DNA from: Fimbriimonadia bacterium
GTDB lineage: Bacteria; Armatimonadota; Fimbriimonadia; Fimbriimonadales; JABRVX01
Assembly (NCBI GenBank): GCA_039961735.1
Contig: JABRVX010000020.1
Span: forward strand, 62,001-126,000
Direction: 5' to 3'
DNA: 64,000 nucleotides
Of this stretch, positions 42,978 to 50,852 are shown in pieces. Each line of letters starts with the position of its first letter. Positions within the stretch are counted from its first letter, which is position 1. The notes under the pieces were generated by a model that was given only the letters and a program-made list of their open reading frames with translations, ran no database searches and had not been told where the DNA came from. The translations under genes and the position numbers were made by a program.

Positions 42978-43332
42978 TCGTCGCTCCTTCCTCGACGCAA
43001 CACTCCTCGGCGGCCTCCACGAAGTTTGCTAGTGCTCGAACTGCCTCCGGGTTGACAGAACAGATCAGGTGTCGGCCCTGCCTGGTGACGTCAATCAGGC
43101 CCGACGTGCGTAGCTCCTTCAGGTGAAAGGAGACGGCCGAAGACACCCGCTCCTCGCCGGTGACGTGGCAGCACACCTCGCCCACAGTCTGGCCGTGCAC
43201 GCGGCGGACATCGCCGGAATCGTCCATGGCCACGGGACGGCAGACGTCCCGCAGGAAGCAGAAGATCCGAAGCCGCGTCGGTTCGCCCAGCGCCTTGAAG
43301 TATCTTGCGAGCTTGATTTGGTCCGGTGTCAT
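42964..43332 (-). CDS. arsR: ArsR-family arsenic-responsive repressor
   Basis: A 122-residue winged-helix repressor. ARYFKALGEPTRLRIFCFLRD is the typical ArsR N-terminal helix; SSAVSFHLKELRTSGLIDVTRQGRHLIC is the DNA-recognition and wing region. The vicinal pair C54-C55 (GEVCCHVTG), with a C-terminal EECCVEEG, offers thiols for As(III). First gene of the operon, which it should repress until arsenite binds. Confidence 0.93.
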   Translation of the reverse strand: MTPDQIKLARYFKALGEPTRLRIFCFLRDVCRPVAMDDSGDVRRVHGQTVGEVCCHVTGEERVSSAVSFHLKELRTSGLIDVTRQGRHLICSVNPEAVRALANFVEAAEECCVEEGATSDGR

Positions 43333-43376
43333 CGCGTCTTTGCGATAATTATAGAACTATTGAAGTGTTGAGCCCG
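43333..43376 (-). promoter_or_regulatory. arsR promoter/operator region
   Basis: On the minus strand a perfect TATAAT at 43348-43353 lies 15 bp before the arsR ATG, within an AT-rich imperfect dyad (CAATAGTTCTATAATTATCG). ArsR operators typically overlap the -10 in this way. A -35 box (TCAACA) is weak. The transcript would be nearly leaderless. Confidence 0.5.
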
Positions 43377-43442
43377 CGGAGGAGCCCCAAGCCGGGACTA
43401 TCGCCCCCTCATCTACCGAATGAGGTCCTCTGCCGGACGCCG

Positions 43443-44540
43443 CTACCTGGTCCGCCCCGAGCGCTGCTGAAGCGCCGAGCGCACCATCACGAACTCGCCG
43501 ATGTTCTCGGCGGTAATCATCCCCACCAGTTGCCCGCGGCTCAGCACCGGCAAAGAATGGCAGTCGGAGGCCTGGATGCGCTGAAACCCGACGTCCAGCA
43601 TCTGCTCGGCGTCGAGCGCGTCGCAGGTACGCCGCATCGCGTTCGAGACTGGCTGGCTAGGGCCTCCGGTTGTCAGCGCGTTCACTAGGTCCTGCCGAGT
43701 CAGGACCCCGATCACTACACCGTTCTCCAAGACCGGGAAGTCCTGTTGGTAGCCCGCAAGGAGGGCATCTACGGCGGTCTGAAGAGGTGCGTTGGAGTCT
43801 AGCGTCTGGAACTGCGTCACCATCGCCTCCCGTACCGGCACGTTCTCGAAGGATGCGCGCATTACCGCCGCGGACGCCTCGCCCGCCGCTCCCAGGTACA
43901 CGAACAGTGCGATGAAGATCAAAAACGGGTGGCCGATCCACAGCCCGATGAAGCCGAAAATGAATGCCATGCCTTGGCCGAGGCCCGCAGCAACCTGGGT
44001 CGCCTGAGCGTATGGCATGCGCATGGCGAGTAGAGCACGCAAGACCCTTCCGCCGTCCATCGGGAAGGCCGGCAGCATGTTGAACACCACCAGCCAGATG
44101 TTCACCACCATCAGCTTCGGGAGCAACCCGCCGCCAACGATCTGCACTCGCGAAAGATCCTTCAGCCCGTCGCTGATGGAAAGGGCGATGTACAGCGCGA
44201 TCGCGATTACTACGTTTACGGCGGGACCCGCCAGCGCCACCCACAGTTCTTGCCGTGGGTCGTCCGGCATTCGCTCGAGCCGGGCCACGCCGCCGATGGG
44301 CAGGAGCGTTATGTCCCGTGTCTTGATGCCGTAGCGCTTAGCGGTCAGAGCGTGTCCGAACTCGTGCAGAACCACGCAGAGAAACAGCAGCAAGGTGAAG
44401 AGTACGCCGCCGAGCGCGGTAGCGAGGTTGTGCCCCTGCTCGAAGTGAACCCACAACACGAACCCGATGATGAGAAGGAACGTGGCGTGGATGTACACGG
44501 GGATACCCGAGATAGTCGCGATCCTCCAAGACCATTTCAT
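43443..44540 (-). CDS. site-2 protease-family (M50) metalloprotease with CBS pair
   Basis: A 365-residue membrane protease. HEFGH at residues 59-63 is the zinc motif; FNMLPAFPMDGGRVLRAL carries the third ligand (Asp). About six membrane helices lie in the first 220 residues. The C-terminal 120 residues hold two CBS motifs (VREAMVTQFQTLDSNAPLQTAVDAL and TCDALDAEQMLDVGFQRI), which probably sense adenine nucleotides. This is the SpoIVFB/RseP-like group III. Substrate unknown. Confidence 0.93.
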   Translation of the reverse strand: MKWSWRIATISGIPVYIHATFLLIIGFVLWVHFEQGHNLATALGGVLFTLLLFLCVVLHEFGHALTAKRYGIKTRDITLLPIGGVARLERMPDDPRQELWVALAGPAVNVVIAIALYIALSISDGLKDLSRVQIVGGGLLPKLMVVNIWLVVFNMLPAFPMDGGRVLRALLAMRMPYAQATQVAAGLGQGMAFIFGFIGLWIGHPFLIFIALFVYLGAAGEASAAVMRASFENVPVREAMVTQFQTLDSNAPLQTAVDALLAGYQQDFPVLENGVVIGVLTRQDLVNALTTGGPSQPVSNAMRRTCDALDAEQMLDVGFQRIQASDCHSLPVLSRGQLVGMITAENIGEFVMVRSALQQRSGRTR

Positions 44541-44635
44541 GCTGCATTTCCTTTCAGCGTTGCGCGAGCCATGCTACCGATTCGTTACGTGATGAACCGT
44601 GCCTGCGACACGAAAGGCCCTGAGAAGCGATGCAA

Positions 44636-44710
44636 TGGAGCGGGAGAAGGGAGTCGAACCCTCGACATTCAGCTTGGGAAGCTGACGTTCTACCGCTGAA
44701 CTACTCCCGC
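44636..44710 (-). tRNA. tRNA-Gly(CCC)
   Basis: A 75-nt cloverleaf read on the minus strand. Acceptor GCGGGAG pairs with CTCCCGC, D arm GTTCAGCGGTAGAAC, anticodon loop TTCCCAA gives CCC, T arm GGTTCGACTCC, and CCA is encoded. It sits at the border of a repeat-rich gap. Confidence 0.96.
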
Positions 44711-44790
44711 TCAACGGCTGAAGTATAGCCCCGTCTGCACAGCGTGTCAAGGAACGGGTGTGCAGGAGGCTGATATCGGCGACTCCTATG

Positions 44791-45040
44791 TCTCCATCCG
44801 CCCTCGAGGCTGAGCCGGTATGAGCCTGAGGTGTCCGAAACCGCCATGGTGAGACCGTCATGCTGAGCCTGTCGAAGCATCGGATCATGTACCGCACCCT
44901 CTCGGTCTCCCTGGGCACGTTCGCCTCTCTTAGATGCATGCTTCGACAGGCTCAGCATGACGACAGCGATTGGGCTCGGAGGGTTACGACGGGCTCAGCA
45001 TGACGGTTGCAACCGGCTCAGCCTCGAGGGCGGATGGAGA
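44791..45040. repeat. 250-bp element bounded by a perfect 29-bp inverted repeat
   Basis: The outer arms (44791-44819 and 45012-45040) are perfect inverted copies, beginning TCTCCATCCGCCCTCGAGG. Inside lies a second inverted repeat (44857-44880 / 44938-44961). There is no supported gene in the 424-bp gap 44711-45134. The architecture is that of a nested palindromic, MITE- or BIME-like element. No target-site duplication is evident. Confidence 0.75.
44857..44961. repeat. inner 24-bp inverted repeat pair (family recurring at 63 kb)
   Basis: A 24-nt unit with core GCTGAGCCTGTCGAAGC occurs at 44857-44880 and in perfect inverted copy at 44938-44961; a partial copy follows at 44991-45004. Exact copies recur at 63326-63349 and, inverted, 63407-63430. 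Similar intergenic repeats are common in many bacterial genomes. Confidence 0.85.
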
Positions 45041-45134
45041 TATGGGGATTTTTTCCGCCCGCCCATGGCACCCGGCCTCACGACAGGGCTTCCCTTGACC
45101 TGTGACCGTGTGGCGTGTCAGGCTATTCCTTAAT

Positions 45135-45614
45135 ATGAAGGACGAAGTTCTGCTGACCAAGGCGGGCCGCGACAGGCTGCTGCAAGAGCTGCAGGAACTG
45201 AAGGGCCCGAAGCGGACACAGGTGGGCGAGGCGCTGCGAGAGGCCCGCGCCCACGGAGACATCCGCGAGAACGCCGCGTACGAAGAGGTCAAATCGGTTC
45301 AGGCTCGGCTGGAAGGGCGGATCCGGGACCTCGAGTGGATCCTGGACCACGCCAAGATTGTCGAGCGCCCGGACGGCATGGGCGAGATGCTCCACATCGG
45401 CTCCCAGGCGACGCTGTACGACGTGGAACGAGGCGGCGAGTTCACCGTCACCCTGGTGGGCGCCTTCGAGGCCGACCCCGAGCACGGATTGGTCTCCATC
45501 GTGTCCCCGATGGGCAAAGCGCTCATCGGAAGGGTGGTCGGAGAGACGGTGGCGGTTCAGAGCCCACGTGGGGAAGCGCATTACCGCATCGTGTCTGTCG
45601 CTGAACCTGCGTAA
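45135..45614 (+). CDS. greA: transcription elongation factor GreA
   Basis: A 159-residue protein. The N-terminal coiled coil carries LTKAGRDRLLQELQELKGPKR and the tip residues in REARAHGDIRENAAYEEVKSVQARLEGRI (conserved acidic and DIRENAAY). The C-terminal FKBP-like domain ends VSPMGKALIGRVVGETVAVQSPRG. It rescues backtracked RNA polymerase by stimulating transcript cleavage. The ATG at 45135 is the family start; the upstream extension is not GreA-like. Confidence 0.94.
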   Translation: MKDEVLLTKAGRDRLLQELQELKGPKRTQVGEALREARAHGDIRENAAYEEVKSVQARLEGRIRDLEWILDHAKIVERPDGMGEMLHIGSQATLYDVERGGEFTVTLVGAFEADPEHGLVSIVSPMGKALIGRVVGETVAVQSPRGEAHYRIVSVAEPA

Positions 45615-45729
45615 TATGCCTGCTTTTGGAACAAGATCGGTCCTGTTAAGATACAATAAATAGCCCATTGGGCATTCCGAAGGCGTATCGCGCCTCAAAG
45701 GCCCGGGCAATCAAGGAGGTTTCACCTAT

Positions 45730-46593
45730 ATGAGGCGAGGCTTTACACTCATCGAGCTGCTCGTCGTGATTGCAATCATCGCTATCCTCGCAGCCATTCT
45801 CTTCCCGGTTTTCGCCCAGGCGCGAAGCCAGGCCAAGAAGATCCAGTGCTCGAACAACTTCAACCAGGTCGGCAAAGGCGTCGAGATGTATAAGGGAGAC
45901 AACGGCACGAAGTTCCCACCGACGAACCTCTACCCAGCCATCAACTATTACCCTGACAAGCCTTGGACGTGGACGATTCAGCCGTATTTGAAGAGCTGGA
46001 ACATCTTGAGCTGCCCGGCTGACCCGAACCAGAGAGCGGACATTCTCGAACGCAACATCGTAACGGGCGCTCCTTGCGCGCCCAATGATACGAATTGCAA
46101 GTACTACGGCCGCGGTACGTTAGCAAATGTCGGCCTCAACATGCAGTACCTATCTCCGCTGTGGCGCGTAAACGGCGTTGACATGGCCGTGCCCATCAAG
46201 GATGGGCGTATCGAAGCGCGCGCCGCCATGATCATGGCTGTTGATAGCATCTGGGACCGAGATCCGAACAACGGCGCTCCAAAGGGGGGCGGTAACTGGG
46301 CGCTCGATCCACCCGCCAGGCTCACGACGGACGGCAAAGATACGATGGAGATCCCCACCGACGGCTCCGTACAGACGTTCTGGTGGTTCGAGGGCTGGAA
46401 GCCTAGTGATCCACTGGCATGGAATGTGTACGGCGGCTCCTGGCCGTGGCACGGTGACCTTGTCAACGTGATCTTCACCGACACCCACGTGAAGACGATG
46501 AAGATCCCGCAGATCGCCGCGGGGTGCGAGGTCAAGGACAAGTGGACCGGCCGTATCTTCGACCGAGATGCCTACCTGTGGGATAGGAAATAG
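45730..46593 (+). CDS. pseudopilin-like protein, GFTLIELL signal (module copy 1)
   Basis: A 287-residue protein with a minimal prepilin leader (MRRG, then [24 protein letters not shown]), cleaved by prepilin peptidase. The globular part has [20 protein letters not shown] and the H-X9-DG-type end [17 protein letters not shown]. Such proteins are highly multiplied in Planctomycetota and Armatimonadota. An AAGGAGG lies about 10 bp before the ATG. It is followed after 2 bp by a small membrane protein gene, so the two are an operon. Confidence 0.88.
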   Translation: MRRGFTLIELLVVIAIIAILAAILFPVFAQARSQAKKIQCSNNFNQVGKGVEMYKGDNGTKFPPTNLYPAINYYPDKPWTWTIQPYLKSWNILSCPADPNQRADILERNIVTGAPCAPNDTNCKYYGRGTLANVGLNMQYLSPLWRVNGVDMAVPIKDGRIEARAAMIMAVDSIWDRDPNNGAPKGGGNWALDPPARLTTDGKDTMEIPTDGSVQTFWWFEGWKPSDPLAWNVYGGSWPWHGDLVNVIFTDTHVKTMKIPQIAAGCEVKDKWTGRIFDRDAYLWDRK

Positions 46594-46595
46594 GG

Positions 46596-46826
46596 ATGAA
46601 GAAGAACGTCAGCCCTTGGTGGATCGTCGTCATCGCGGTGATCGTTCTCGGTGGCGTCTGGCTGATCGCCCAGAAGGTCGGGGCCGGTTCTGACCAACAC
46701 TCGACCCAATCCGCGCTGGATGAGATGGCCAAGCAGAAGGCGCCGGGAGAGCACGAGCCGCTCCAAGAAGGCGGTGTCCTGCCGGGCTCTGGCATGGTCG
46801 CCCCGTCAGTCAAGGGTAGCCGGTAG
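46596..46826 (+). CDS. small membrane protein paired with pseudopilin (module copy 1)
   Basis: A 76-residue protein: MKKNVSPWWIVVIAVIVLGGVWLIAQKVG is an N-terminal membrane helix; the remainder is a hydrophilic, Gly/Pro-rich tail ending GSGMVAPSVKGSR. Family not recognised. A close paralogue lacking its start lies at 48486-48710, and a more distant one at 51811-52041 also follows a pseudopilin. Constant pairing suggests that it helps the pilin insert or assemble. Confidence 0.7.
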   Translation: MKKNVSPWWIVVIAVIVLGGVWLIAQKVGAGSDQHSTQSALDEMAKQKAPGEHEPLQEGGVLPGSGMVAPSVKGSR

Positions 46827-46871
46827 CGACTGGACACAGTGTCTGTAGGCGGAGGATTCCGCGATGTGCAG

Positions 46872-46904
46872 CCCCTGCCCAAGCTCGGACCGAGCTTGGA
46901 CAGG
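46872..46904. terminator. strong hairpin between convergent genes
   Basis: CCCTGCCCAAGCTCGG pairs with CCGAGCTTGGACAGGG with one mismatch around a single central base. It separates the small membrane gene from the convergent dockerin-tailed gene. No clear T-run. Confidence 0.55.
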
Positions 46905-46929
46905 GTTGCCCATGATCAGGGCTGTCCGC

Positions 46930-48345
46930 CTACCAGCGTGACGGGCCCTGAGCTGAGAGGTTGATCAGAACTAGGCTCAGATCTGCGAGATCGATAGATC
47001 CGTCGCAGTTCACGTCACAGGCTAGGTGGTAGGATTCCCAGCTCGGGGGGCAAGAGCCCCGTACAGTAGAGCCGAGGTGCAGGAGCACAAGTGACACATC
47101 GCTGAGCGCCACTGAGGCGTCGAGGTCAACGTCTCCGCTCGCCACTGAGGAGGGGCCAAGTACGGTCTGCTGGTTCTCAGTCAACAAGACGCCCTGTCCT
47201 AGACAGGTGGGCACGAAGGGGTGCCCGAGGCCGCGAAGGTAAGTCTGCCCGTAGTCGTCCTGCCCGTCGGAGCAGGTCCACTTCGCCACGTGGTAATGCC
47301 GGGGGAAGATGTAGACGTCATAGGTTCCCGGTTGCAGGTGTCTCACATCGTATGAGAGGCGCGGTGCTGAGTCGTCGGGTGTAAGCGCCACGGTCTCAAC
47401 AATGATGGGCCTAAGCTCGCCGGGTGCCGTGAGAACGATGTCCGCACTTAGCGACCAATATGTCCACCATAGCGACTCAGGCGTGATCTCCGGTACAAAG
47501 CCCGAGTCCTCACGGAAGTAATTGTCACGATTGTCTCCCGCCCAGCCGCTGATGCAGATGGAGCCGGTCAGGCGCCCCCCACCTAGTCCAGACTGCTGCG
47601 GAAGCTCGTACAGCGCAAACGAGGGCCGGTAGATGCTTGACCCAGGCAACTCGTTCCCGAACCACCCGCTGGAGAACCACCTGACTATGTTTGTCGAGTA
47701 GCTAGCCGCCGCGTACGCCCAGGTCTCGAAGTCTTCCCAATCCGAATCGTCGGTGAACCGGATGCCGAGGCTGCGGTTGCTCCCGCCAGGCGCACCAGTG
47801 CAAATGTTCAGTGGATCGTCCGTCCCGTGCACGGTCATCCAGTACGCTCCAGCGTCAAGGCTTATGCCTGAGCTCTGCTGCGTAAAGTCAACAACGAGGT
47901 AGAGCACAGATTGGTCCACGAACCACACTGCGTTTGGGCTGTAGTAGGTGGCCGTCCACACGGCGTCGCCGGATTCGTCGCGGGACGCAGACTCGATCAG
48001 CTGTCCAGGCACGCCGTCGTTGTCCGCGTAGATCCGTACGCTGACTGCATCAGGTGCCCCCGCTCGAACGGCAAGCTGCAATAGGTCAACGCGGGCGGAC
48101 GAGCGCAGGACGAATCGCATGGCGTAACGTGAGTCCGCGGACGAAACAACGTACGGGACGATTGGGGTTAGGTCGGGGTCTGACGCGTCGGGTGGCGCAT
48201 AGGGCCTCTGCACGGCGTTGGAGTCCCACGGAAGTGCGACTTCGGGGGCTCCCGATGAGAAGAGCAGGTGGTGCTTGGACGGATCATCAGATCTGCTTAG
48301 AACCACCATGCTAAGCATTGCGATCAGCATGTGAAGTTTCATCAC
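46930..48345 (-). CDS. secreted protein with C-terminal dockerin-like repeats (module copy 1)
   Basis: A 471-residue exported protein (signal MLIAMLSMVVLSRSD). The body is beta-rich and contains YRPSFALYELPQQ, DNYFREDSGFVPEITPESLWW and HYHVAKWTCSDGQ. The C-terminal 65 residues hold two dockerin type I/EF-hand-like loops: DVDLDASVALSDVSLVLLHL and DVNCDGSIDLADLSLVLINL. It is a paralogue of 49239-50651 (shared NYFREDS, HLVxxWxC and dockerin end). The function of the body is unknown; the dockerin suggests attachment to a cohesin-like partner or simply calcium-stabilised folding. Confidence 0.82.
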   Translation of the reverse strand: MMKLHMLIAMLSMVVLSRSDDPSKHHLLFSSGAPEVALPWDSNAVQRPYAPPDASDPDLTPIVPYVVSSADSRYAMRFVLRSSARVDLLQLAVRAGAPDAVSVRIYADNDGVPGQLIESASRDESGDAVWTATYYSPNAVWFVDQSVLYLVVDFTQQSSGISLDAGAYWMTVHGTDDPLNICTGAPGGSNRSLGIRFTDDSDWEDFETWAYAAASYSTNIVRWFSSGWFGNELPGSSIYRPSFALYELPQQSGLGGGRLTGSICISGWAGDNRDNYFREDSGFVPEITPESLWWTYWSLSADIVLTAPGELRPIIVETVALTPDDSAPRLSYDVRHLQPGTYDVYIFPRHYHVAKWTCSDGQDDYGQTYLRGLGHPFVPTCLGQGVLLTENQQTVLGPSSVASGDVDLDASVALSDVSLVLLHLGSTVRGSCPPSWESYHLACDVNCDGSIDLADLSLVLINLSAQGPSRW

Positions 48346-48485
48346 GATCTCCTATCGAGATTCCTAACAACCCTGGCCCAATAGTTTGGGTACACGACGT
48401 GGCTAGAGGCCTCAGTCCCATTGAGTATACCTAAGCTGAGACTGGTATGCAAAGTTGGAAGGTCGCATTCCGAGCCGACGTGTAG

Positions 48486-48710
48486 GAGGGCTCCAACCCT
48501 TGGTGGATCGTCGTCATCGCGGTCATCGTTCTCGGCGGAGCCTGGCTCATAGCCCAGAAGGTGGGTATTGGAGGCGGACAGCACAAGACCGAGTCCACTC
48601 TCGATGAGCTGGCTAAGCAGAAGTCTCCGGTCGACGCTCCTCCTCTCGAGGAGGGGGGCGTCGTGCCGGGGTCTGGGATGCTGGCTCCTTCTTCGAAGGG
48701 TAGCCGGTAA
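48486..48710 (+). pseudogene. remnant of the small pilin-associated membrane protein (module copy 2)
   Basis: This frame reads SNPWWIVVIAVIVLGGAWLI, then AQKVGIGGGQHKTE, to GSGMLAPSSKGSR-stop, nearly identical to the 46596 protein at protein and DNA level. DNA similarity starts abruptly at CCCTTGG (48497 here, 46613 there). Upstream an in-frame TAG at 48483 and no start codon show that the 5' end and its pilin partner have been lost. A ribosome-site-like AGGAGG remains. Confidence 0.8.
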
Positions 48711-48736
48711 GGGCTTCGAGGTACTTTCATCTCTGG

Positions 48737-48770
48737 CCGGGCGCCCCTCCCAGGGCGCCCGGTCTTCTAT
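48737..48770 (+). terminator. terminator after the remnant membrane-protein gene
   Basis: A perfect 10-bp stem (CCGGGCGCCC / GGGCGCCCGG), 6-nt loop, then TCTTCTATGTTTT. It lies 27 bp after the remnant stop. Confidence 0.75.
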
Positions 48771-48799
48771 GTTTTCAATGCTTCGGTATCAGAGCGCAG

Positions 48800-48991
48800 C
48801 GGCGATGCCGAAGCACGGAAGCGGATGCTTTGGTGAAGATCAGGTACATCCTCGAGAATCCCGTCAGGCGTGGGCTGGTGGAACAGGAAACGGAGTATGG
48901 GTTCTCTAGCGCGAAGCTCCTCGTCGGGAGACTATGGGACGAGGAGGACGGCCTGACGCTGGATGCAGTGGCGAGGCTGGGCGATGGGTAA
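48800..48991 (+). pseudogene. C-terminal remnant of a REP-associated tyrosine transposase (RayT-like)
   Basis: The frame from about 48800 reads ADALVKIRYILENPVRRGLV, then EQETEYGFSSAKL and a short tail to TAA at 48989. The motif YILENPVRRGLVE and the following YGFSSA match the end of the IS200-like REP-associated transposase family (TnpA_REP). The catalytic HUH and Tyr regions are absent. The following 247 bp to 49238 carry a GTCTCC/GGGAGAC hairpin and clustered AGCAT repeats and no gene. Confidence 0.65.
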
Positions 48992-49238
48992 CGGGACCAA
49001 TTGGGCCTCGACGTTCGGCTGCCGGGTGGTCTGAGGGCGGTAGCCTTGAGGTAGTCGGCAGCCGCAACGTCTAGGCATGCGAAAAGCATGGAAAGCATAG
49101 AAGCATGGAAGGAGGAGTCTCCACTGCTCTTGCAGGGGAGACTTGTCGTTGCGCAGCCCCAGCCCATCGCCCGGCGCGTGCAATTCGCCTGCGCATACAT
49201 CGTGCGGAATGGTAGCGGGGCCGTCAGGGTGTCGACGT

Positions 49239-50651
49239 CTACCAGCGGTGCGGGCCGGTTTGGGCGAAGTTGTTCAGGACAACGTTCAGGTCCGCAATGT
49301 CGATGACCCCGCTGTAATCGGCATCAATGCTGGAGTAGTAGCTGTTCCACCCTGAAGGCGGACAGCCCGAGTCCATCAGTACCGTGGCTCCGAAACGTAG
49401 CAGGGCGAAGCTGAGATCGGCCATGCCGACTTCGCAGTCCAGGTCGCCGTCGCCGTTAGCCATTGTGATCTGGCCCAGGTCGGTGTCCTGGCACGCTGCG
49501 ATCTGGACGTTGGGGAGTGCCAGAGGAACGTGGCCGTGGCCCATCCCCCGGTAGGGTGTCTGCGTAAGGTTGTCGCACTTCCAGCGGCCGACCAAGTGGT
49601 GACGGGAGTAGATCCGAACCTCGTACTCGCCGACCGCCACCCGACCTGAGGACACGGGCATCTCGACTCCTGCTTTCCCGAGAGGTAGGCCCAACGCCAA
49701 CGTGTCCACGATGAACGGACGGCCCGTCTCCGGTTCGCAGTACAGCACGTCAACGACCAGGTGCCAGTCTCGGTTGTAACGCAGCCCTTCCGGGGTGAGC
49801 GCTGGCGGGTCTTGGATCCCTGCCGAATCTTCGCGGAAATACCTGTTACGGTAGGGGTCAGCGGGCACCGCCCAACCGTCCACCACCAGCGACGCCTTGA
49901 GCAGGCCCCCCTGCATGAGGTCTTCGAGTGCGTAGGCAATGCGGTACTTGGATGTGTCAGGGAGTTCATTGGGCCTGACGCCCCCGGGTGTTAGTGCCGT
50001 CGAGTACCCAGGCATCTGCCACTGCGTGCCCGGCTCGGGCTGGTCCACCAGGGTCCACTGCTGTCCATTCCACATCCACGTGCCAGCTGTGGCCTTCGGT
50101 TGCCCGCCCGCAGACCCTGCATACAGCGCCAGCGGTGCATCGGCCCCCGCGACCGTCATCCAGTAAGTGCCGGGATCCAGAACGAGATCCGGGCTGAAGC
50201 TCAAGTCAACACCTACCATCGACTGAAGACGCAACTGGGCCCAGTAGTCGACGTTGTTTGCAGTGCGAGCCAGCCCGATCGCTGGGGAGGCCGCTCTTGA
50301 CGAGCCTGGCACCTGCTGCGGTGACGGCGCGCCAGCCTGATCGTAGAAGACGCGTAGTTCGACCTGTGCCGGGAATCCATTGCCGTAGGCCAGGTCGGCA
50401 TACACTCGGAGCTTGGTCAGGTGGTAGGCCGTGCCTGCTGGCGGCAGCGTGAACTGAAACGCAGCAGCCGGCAACTCCGCACCAGAGACGATGCGCGGCA
50501 CGCCCACTTCGGGGTCTGACGGGTCCGGCGAGGGTCCTACCAGGGCAATGTCCGGTGGGCCGGACGACGCTACGACTCTCCCCCATGGGCAATCGTCGGC
50601 GTAAGCCGTGCAGACGACGCACAAGAGAGCTATGGGAAAGCAATTCCGCAT
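49239..50651 (-). CDS. secreted protein with C-terminal dockerin-like repeats (module copy 2)
   Basis: A 470-residue exported protein (signal FPIALLCVVCTAYA). It is a diverged paralogue of 46930-48345, sharing DPGTYWMTVAG, NRYFREDSAGIQDPPALTPEG, HHLVGRWKCDN and a C-terminal dockerin-like pair (GDGDLDCEVGMADLSFALLRFG and IDADYSGVIDIADLNVVLNNF). Like its sister it faces upstream of a + strand gene across a 200-bp, AT-rich divergent gap 50652-50852 that should hold both promoters. Function of the body unknown. Confidence 0.82.
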   Translation of the reverse strand: MRNCFPIALLCVVCTAYADDCPWGRVVASSGPPDIALVGPSPDPSDPEVGVPRIVSGAELPAAAFQFTLPPAGTAYHLTKLRVYADLAYGNGFPAQVELRVFYDQAGAPSPQQVPGSSRAASPAIGLARTANNVDYWAQLRLQSMVGVDLSFSPDLVLDPGTYWMTVAGADAPLALYAGSAGGQPKATAGTWMWNGQQWTLVDQPEPGTQWQMPGYSTALTPGGVRPNELPDTSKYRIAYALEDLMQGGLLKASLVVDGWAVPADPYRNRYFREDSAGIQDPPALTPEGLRYNRDWHLVVDVLYCEPETGRPFIVDTLALGLPLGKAGVEMPVSSGRVAVGEYEVRIYSRHHLVGRWKCDNLTQTPYRGMGHGHVPLALPNVQIAACQDTDLGQITMANGDGDLDCEVGMADLSFALLRFGATVLMDSGCPPSGWNSYYSSIDADYSGVIDIADLNVVLNNFAQTGPHRW

Positions 50652-50852
50652 GTAGTCCTACTTCCGTTCGATTATTGTACACGACACTAACATAAACTCA
50701 TCAGTGCCGCCGTATCGTACCGTGCTCCTAGTGTATCATCTGTGGGTGAGAATTGGTCAAGATAGATAGTACGTTTACTTACTTAGTATGGCCAGACGAG
50801 TCGCTGGTGCCAGCAGCAGGACGTGCTGCGATAGAGGCGAAGCTCTCGTCTC

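Noticed and set aside
48775-49200. 141-codon minus-strand frame
   Set aside because: Antisense to the transposase remnant, whose YILENPVRRGLVE motif shows the true strand.
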